A stretch of 64,000 nt of DNA. Source: Aphelenchoides besseyi. Lineage: Eukaryota; Nematoda; Chromadorea; Rhabditida; Aphelenchoididae. The translations under genes and the position numbers were made by a program. How positions within the stretch are numbered: position 1 is the first letter of the stretch; each line of letters starts with the position of its first letter. Where the stretch lies: contig JAMPIQ010000001.1 of the NCBI GenBank assembly GCA_024699855.1, positions 16,430,001 through 16,494,000 of the forward strand, in the 5' to 3' direction. Below are positions 58,593 to 64,000 of this stretch, in pieces. The notes under the pieces were generated by a model. It made no database searches and was not told where the DNA came from. It saw only the letters and a list, made by a program, of their open reading frames with translations.

Positions 58593-59758
58593 ACGTTTTG
58601 TTCGATGGACGTTTCTTAACGGTATTTGCCTTGTAGCGTGACGATAGGACTCGCATCAATACTTATTACCGATTCTGAATGGAGTAAGCATTGATAGTCA
58701 TTTCTATCATTTGTTTTTAAAGAGAAGTTGATTTGGTTTCCAATTTGATGTGGCACTCAATACGTCGGTACGGCGAGTACAATCCGCAATTTTCCAACTG
58801 CTTTGTCTCCAATCTTTCCGTAAACACACGTCTTCAACCGCTGTTGAGTTCTCCTTACAAGTACGTATCATACAATAAGAGGTCTTTTTAATTGACGAAT
58901 AAACGAGTGGTTAGAATGCACTGTTTTCTCGTTCTTTTATCTCCATTCACATAGCACAGTAATGTCCGAGCGTTAAGCCAAAGAGGTCATTTCGATGTCA
59001 ATAACAAACAGATCACGGTTCTTAGATTTGTGCTACTCAACGTGGATTACCGTAAATCCAATTATTTCTGACTGCTCATCCCGTCTGCAATTCCCCATCG
59101 GCACCCTGTGCTTTTCGCGCGTATCGTATGGTTGTTGCTATGACGACATCTGTTTTCGTTGAGGGAAAATTGCCGACCAAAAAGGCGGTGAATTTCGCAA
59201 AACTCGAGGCCTTTTAAGCGCGTTTGCCTTTCGCTTCTTTCTGGCTCAGCTGCTTAAAATCCATCAAACTGTTCGACTTAATCAGCAGCTTCGCGTAAAT
59301 TCACAGGTGTTTAATCGTTTTTGGCACATTGGCTCGTGGTCGACAGTGTTCCGAAATCCGTTGAGTTGCAGTGGAGCGGAATGCGTTTTGCAACAAACCG
59401 GAAAGAAATTTGTTTTTAATTAACCGCCGTAGACTCATATCCAACCTTGGACTTCAACGGATGTTGTTGGCCTTCTTCGCCTATTGTTCGCGTGTTGTCG
59501 TGGTGAACAAAACGGTCAGTGAAAGAAAAAAAGATTTCTGACCGAAGAGGTCAATTTGCTTTACAATTGGCCGGCATGTTCGATGACGTTAAGGAATTGT
59601 AGTAATTCATTCCCACACTTTACGAAGCTCCTACGATATTCTCGTAGTCGTTTTTTCTCTTGAAGGTCTTCGGTCGTTGTGTGGCTTCTTATTCGTGACT
59701 ATCGAAAGTGTTTTCCATTTGTGAGTTTGCAGGAATAGTTACTACTCGCTTGAACGAA
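58593..59758. other. Intergenic with two stray exon-like pieces; IFT54 upstream region
   Basis: Exon-like pieces at 58637-58683 and 58725-58860 are in phase with each other over a 41-nt gap. The rest shows nothing recognisable. TTTGCAG at 59726-59732, 26 bases before the IFT54 ATG, may be a 5' acceptor. I could not identify an X-box for RFX control by eye. Confidence 0.4.
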
Positions 59759-61595
59759 ATGGAAATCGCGCAAACACGAGAGTTGTTTGCCGCTTTGATT
59801 AGTCGTCCGAAAATGGAGGATCGATTGCTAATAAAACCGCCGTTCAAGTTCATTCACGATATTGTTGTTGAGACCATCAGAGCCACTGGATATCTTCAGG
59901 TTCTGGTTTTTTAGCTTTCAAATCAAATAGAAACCTTGCATTTCAGGACGAATTCACGGCCGATGAGTTGGATCGCGACAAAGCGAATGCATCAAAAGAC
60001 GCTAAGGTTGCTTTTCTAACAAAACTAAAGAGTTTGTTAATTAACTCAACCGGTGAAGACGGTGAGATCGCCGAATTGGATCCGCTGAAGGTTGTTGCTG
60101 GACGTGGTAAGTAATTTGTTGGAATGCATATACGTTGATGCCGTGTTTCAGAAGCCGACAGAACGAACGCTCTTTTACAACGATTAGCAATTGCCGCCGC
60201 AGCTGCGAACATCGGACGTCCATCCAAACAGTCGAGACAAAGCGGACGTTCTTCGAAGTCAAAGTCTCGGGATTCCAAAGAGGAAACCGGTGCATCAAAG
60301 TCGAAACGAGATCGTGACAGAGAAGTGGAACGCGAAAAACGTCGTTTATCCAAAGCCTCGGCCGTGAGTGCCGACTTATCACCTGTGCCAGCGAAGAAGC
60401 GTGACGCAAAAGAGCGTACAGCTGTGAAGAAAGATGACGCAACCAAAAAACGTAGCAGTGGAACGAAAACAAAACGAAGCAAAAAGAAAATCGCCGATGA
60501 AGACGAAGGATTAGGATCGGCAACACCTCAAATGCCAAGAGCCGAACCAAATCCCGTGGACGAATCAACACCATCACAACAACGCGAATCGTCCGGTGGA
60601 ACGTCGAAAGGCGATGATTCGGGAATCGCTGAAGGTGAAGCAGACAGTGAGCGTGTGGCTCGTGCTTCAATGGTCACCCGTCGTTTATCGGGTCGAAGTG
60701 AAATGATGCAATTGGAAGAAAACAAAACAAAGCCAACAGATGAAGAAACAACATTAACCGCTCCACCGGCGCTGTCCGGATCATTGCCAAGACCTGGGAC
60801 AGCGGCTGGACGACCACAAACTTCGGCACTTCGACCCGGAACTGCGGTGTCTCGACTTGCACCACCGCGAGTTAAACGTACGAAGATTGCCGATTTGAAC
60901 GAAGAAACTGTTAGCTCACAACCAGCGGCTTTTGATCGTGCGGCGATTTTGTCGGATGCTGTCGAAAGCACGTTGTCTGAAGGTGCAACTATTGCTTCAA
61001 GTCCACAACCTGCCGGAACATCTGAGTTTTTAGTGGATGAAGAGGAAGAAGAAACGAGTGGATTGAAACCTGTGGATGCCGTTGGATTAGCTGACATTGA
61101 CGAATCAGACGGAACTCATGGCACACTGGTTAATCGAATCGTTTTGAATGCTCGTGAAATTGAACGGGAAGCTCATGGAACCGATGGTTTGATCGGAACA
61201 GGAGCCGATCAAGCAGAAAGACGGCGACTGCAAGTGAGTGAGAACCGAAGACATTTAGAGCAATTGCGAGTTTTCAGGCGGAAGTAGAACGAGCACAGAA
61301 AGCCCTACAGTCTGTAGCCCAATCTACACAACCATTGGCTCGAACCTTGGAGTTGATATCCGAAGACTTCGACGTTCTCTTGCGCGAAATCGAAGCTTCG
61401 CGTCGGCAGCGCGTCGACGCGGAACGCAAACTCGTCGACTTACATGCCAAACGCGGCGACTCCCAGGCGGCGGCGCACGCTCAACTGCGTCAATTGGACG
61501 CGGAGCTGCAAAACGTGCGCTCACAAATCGCCAAAACCACCGCGTCGTTGATCGAAAACGAAAAGCGAATCCAAAGTCTCATGGCAGTGAGTTGA
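59759..61595 (+). CDS. dyf-11: Intraflagellar transport protein IFT54 (TRAF3IP1 / DYF-11)
   Basis: Four exons (59759-59899, 59947-60106, 60152-61233, 61278-61595) join in phase to 566 residues. The N-terminal calponin-homology-like MIP-T3 domain is clear: TRELFAALISRPKMEDRLL, KPPFKFIHDIVVETIRATGY, SKDAKVAFLTKLKSLL, DPLKVVAGREADRTNALLQ. The centre is a long Lys/Arg/Glu/Ser-rich disordered region with nuclear-signal-like clusters. The C-terminus is coiled coil (FDVLLREIEASRRQRVDAER, LDAELQNVRSQIAKT), matching the IFT20-binding helix. IFT54 is an IFT-B component linking the train to tubulin and kinesin in cilia. The final codons GCA-GTGAGT could also be a donor, so a further exon is possible, though the length fits the family. 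Confidence 0.93.
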
Positions 61596-62076
61596 TGGGT
61601 GCAACGCAAACGCGAATCAATGCAATCAAACTGCGTGTCACTTTCGACGTTTCAACTCCCGATTCACGTTGTAACGTGAAATTAAAAATCCATTTCGACT
61701 GCTTTAAACGTTTTAGTCCCGAGAGATTTTAACTCCAAATTTTTCTTTCTTGTTGTTTACTTCTATTCGCTTGTGTTTACGGTCCGGTGAAACGTCCAAA
61801 ACTTTTCAGCCAATTCGGTTGCTCATTTCTCTTGTTAGCTGCTAATCGTAGAGTTCTATTTGTTTTCCTTTTGCCAAACACACCCGATCTTCTGTTGCTC
61901 ATACATTTCATTCAATAAACATATTTTTGTGAGGAAGATTCGGTTTTGAAACCGCTGGGTGTCGTCGAGACCAGTTGGTTCAAACCATCGGAGTGGACTT
62001 TCACGTTGATAAGCGAAACTGCTGAATTCGCGTTTACCTTTCACGATGCTTATGCGTTTGTTTTAGGGTGTCAGTT
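61596..62076. other. Intergenic between IFT54 and TSEN54
   Basis: Noncoding, AATAAA near 61914; TTTTAG at 62061-62066 just before the TSEN54 start. Confidence 0.45.
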
Positions 62077-62852
62077 ATGAGTCTGCTAGCAATGGCAGCT
62101 AAGTCGGGGGTTATACGGGCCAAGAATCGAAACGACTTCATGATCATTCAGTTGATTCTAAGTGAGAAGTTGCTCAAAGTTGTTCAAATGAAAGTACGTT
62201 GTTGATTCTCCTCATATTCTTTTCGTTCTTTCAGACTGTTCACTTGGAGAAATTCGGATGGAAAGAACGTGGTGTTCATTATCTGTTGCTCGAAGAAGCC
62301 ATCTACATGGTCGAGTTGGGGGTTGCGGCCGTTGTTGTGGTGGAGAACGTGAATTCGAATCAGGGAACTCTGTCGTTGAGTCAGCTATTCGGCTTGTTGC
62401 CCGTTTTTGGTCTCAGCGTCTTTCAATACGCAGCTTTTCGAATTCTGGCCCGCGAAAACCACCTGTTAAGGAGAACTAGTGGAGAAAAGTGAGTCACTTG
62501 TTGTTCTTCTGATTCCAGTTCCAGCGCCAAACTCTACGAGTACGACGTCTATTCAATTCTGCCAAATGTTGGGCCGGTGGTCGACGACAAAGTCCACAAA
62601 TGTCGTCTTTTCATTTCACGGTATGTGGTCGAAATTGACTGGAAGAACGTGCGTTATTTTAGCCCTGATCGTAAGCCTTCAGATGAACTTCGACAGCTCG
62701 CTGCCGATTCGCATGTTCCAGTGATGTTGGCCGTTGGATCGGCGACTTCCATTCGCTTCGAACGACTTCCCGTACAATCCAGTGGCTCAATTTCGTTGGT
62801 TGAAGTTGTGAACAACGCTCAACTGATAGACAACGATGAGCCCGACGACTGA
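62077..62852 (+). CDS. TSEN54: tRNA-splicing endonuclease subunit TSEN54
   Basis: Three exons (62077-62193, 62235-62488, 62519-62852) join in phase to 234 residues. Family landmarks are VHLEKFGWKERGVHYLLLEE, AIYMVELG, SLSQLFGLLPVFGLSVFQYA, and the C-terminal LYEYDVYSILPNVGPVVDD. TSEN54 is a structural subunit of the heterotetrameric enzyme that cuts introns from pre-tRNA in the nucleus. Its length is well below the vertebrate protein (over 500), mostly for lack of the acidic central insert. The second intron (62489-62518, GTGAG to CCAG) is only 30 nt, near the minimum for cis-splicing; without it the frame is lost. AATAAA is at 62930-62935. The start follows TTTTAG by ten bases. Confidence 0.88.
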
Positions 62853-63191
62853 CCGACCACTCTCGACTTCGAACGCATAATCCCGGCTGTACAAATTAGT
62901 TGAATTTCTTTGTTTCCTGTTAAATCGTCAATAAATGAGCTCATTGATTGAGTTCCATTTTTATCGCTCAACGGTCGCTCATTGGCGTTTGCGTGCGCTA
63001 AGAGTCGAATTGTGGTTTGATCGGAGAGAAGTTTCGAGACTAAAAGATCAAAGTTTTTGGCGCACTTTGACAGAAAAAAACAAAAATTCCATTGAGTTGA
63101 CGATAAAAATATTTTTGCGTTTCTTATCATACGAACGTTTTTCAGTTATTTGAAAGATCGAACCAGTGGAAAGTAGGTTGTTTGGCTGAAA

Positions 63192-64000
63192 ATGGCGATC
63201 TTGATTTTGCTTCTGATTGTTGCTGTAACGTTGGTTGGGTTAGTCGAAAGTCTACTACCGTGCGGTTGAGCTTTTTGTTGTAGGATCGCGTGGCATCGCG
63301 CCGGTTACTGGCAACGACGGGGAATCTCCGGCCCGACGAGTCGTCTGTTCATCGGGGCTTTGGATCGTTTGTATTCTCACACGTATCCGAACTTGTATCG
63401 ATTTCACGATTGGATATGCGAATTCGGGCCCATTGTCGGATTCCAACGCGGTTGGATTAACGGATTGGTGATTGCCGATCCGGAAGCGGCGCGAGAGGTT
63501 TTTGTCGAGAAATTCGAGTATTTTCATCATCGAGATGTGAGTGGATAAGTATTCGGTCGATTCACTTCGTTTAGTTGGCACCACTGATTGGGAATCCCGA
63601 CACTGAACCACGTATTCATTTACTGTTGGCAGGCGGAAAGAGATGGAAACGTCTGCGAGGTAACGAGTGATAAAAACGTTACCGATGGTTGTTTTTAGCT
63701 TTGGCATCGCCTGCATTTTCGTTGTCGAATATGAAGAAGGTAAATAGATTAAACAAGCAATTGAACAGGCTTCCGACAGATTCTGCCGACCCTTGACTAT
63801 TGTGCCACGGAAACGGTTCACTGGTTCGAGAAAGCTCATGCCAAGAGTCGAGACTTCAATGTTACTCCCTATTTCTTTGAGTATACGATGGTGATTACTA
63901 GAAGTAAAAACGTTCATTGAGCTCATTTTAGGACACGATCTGTCGATTGTGTATGGGCCCAGTGGATAACCAACAACACGCTGCAGACTCGAAAGTTCCG
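63192..64000 (+). CDS. Cytochrome P450 (CYP2-like), 5' part, cut by window end
   Basis: Exons 63192-63238, 63284-63536, 63575-63659, 63699-63739, 63780-63890 and 63932 onward join in phase, giving about 202 residues before the window ends. The N-terminus is a membrane anchor (AILILLLIVAVTLVGIAW) with a short Gly/Pro hinge (RRGISGPTSRLF). Next comes helix-A/B sequence (YGPIVGF-like EFGPIVGFQRGW, VIADPEAAREVFVEKF), then the helix-C WKRLR motif (GGKRWKRLR), ASPAFSLSNMKK and helix D/E text (TVHWFEKAHAKSRDFNV). The haem Cys loop lies beyond the window. P450s hydroxylate lipids or xenobiotics at the ER; the substrate is unknown. WKRLRALASPAFS is typical of CYP3/CYP13-like as well as CYP2 members, so the subfamily is open. 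Confidence 0.88.

Noticed and set aside
60528..61097. Long minus-strand open frame opposite IFT54 exon 3
   Set aside because: A shadow of the low-complexity Ser/Lys/Glu-rich plus-strand coding sequence; no splice or start context.

Overview
The window is nuclear DNA of a small-genome animal, most probably a nematode. Almost every gene is split by introns of about 30-60 nt ending in TTTTAG or TTTCAG. Several start codons sit a few bases after such an acceptor, as expected for spliced-leader trans-splicing. The choline transporter is very close to nematode CHO-1, and MATH-BTB, FLYWCH-like and mariner sequences are present. The genus cannot be fixed from the sequence. All exon structures below were joined by hand from splice sites, reading phase and remembered family motifs; no alignment or transcript was available. 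Layout, left (1-16 kb): after about 4.6 kb without a clear gene comes an ELL-type Pol II elongation factor on the plus strand. Its last intron holds a complete SLC36-type amino-acid transporter on the minus strand. A small CxxC protein fragment, an NPY-like peptide GPCR and an unrecognised minus-strand gene follow. Layout, middle (16-35 kb) is a gene graveyard mixed with young genes. It holds a decayed SPDEF/ETS-4-like transcription factor with a mariner in one intron, two cytochrome c pseudogenes, a MATH-BTB pseudogene, a frameshifted single-pass membrane protein, and a small secreted Cys-rich protein. It also holds an intact GDP-fucose transporter (SLC35C1 type) whose 3' end is duplicated 5.8 kb away at about 99% identity. 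Between the two copies lie two zinc/FLYWCH-like minus-strand genes, one of which also carries a zinc-binding loop like that of His-Me homing endonucleases. Layout, right (36-64 kb) is gene-dense and conserved: the choline transporter CHO-1, an ephrin with two long introns (minus), TTC7 (PI4KIIIa scaffold), DENND4 (Rab GEF), ribosomal protein S15a, dynactin p62 (DCTN4), IFT54/TRAF3IP1 (DYF-11), tRNA-splicing endonuclease subunit TSEN54, and the 5' part of a cytochrome P450 cut by the window end. Neighbours are mostly unrelated housekeeping, neuronal or trafficking genes with separate 5' and 3' ends, so no operon is evident. Notable architecture: the opposite-strand gene nested in ELL, a 30-nt intron in TSEN54, GC-AG introns in TTC7 and (inferred) the mariner, and an optional upstream coding exon for CHO-1. 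No tRNA, rRNA or CRISPR was recognised.
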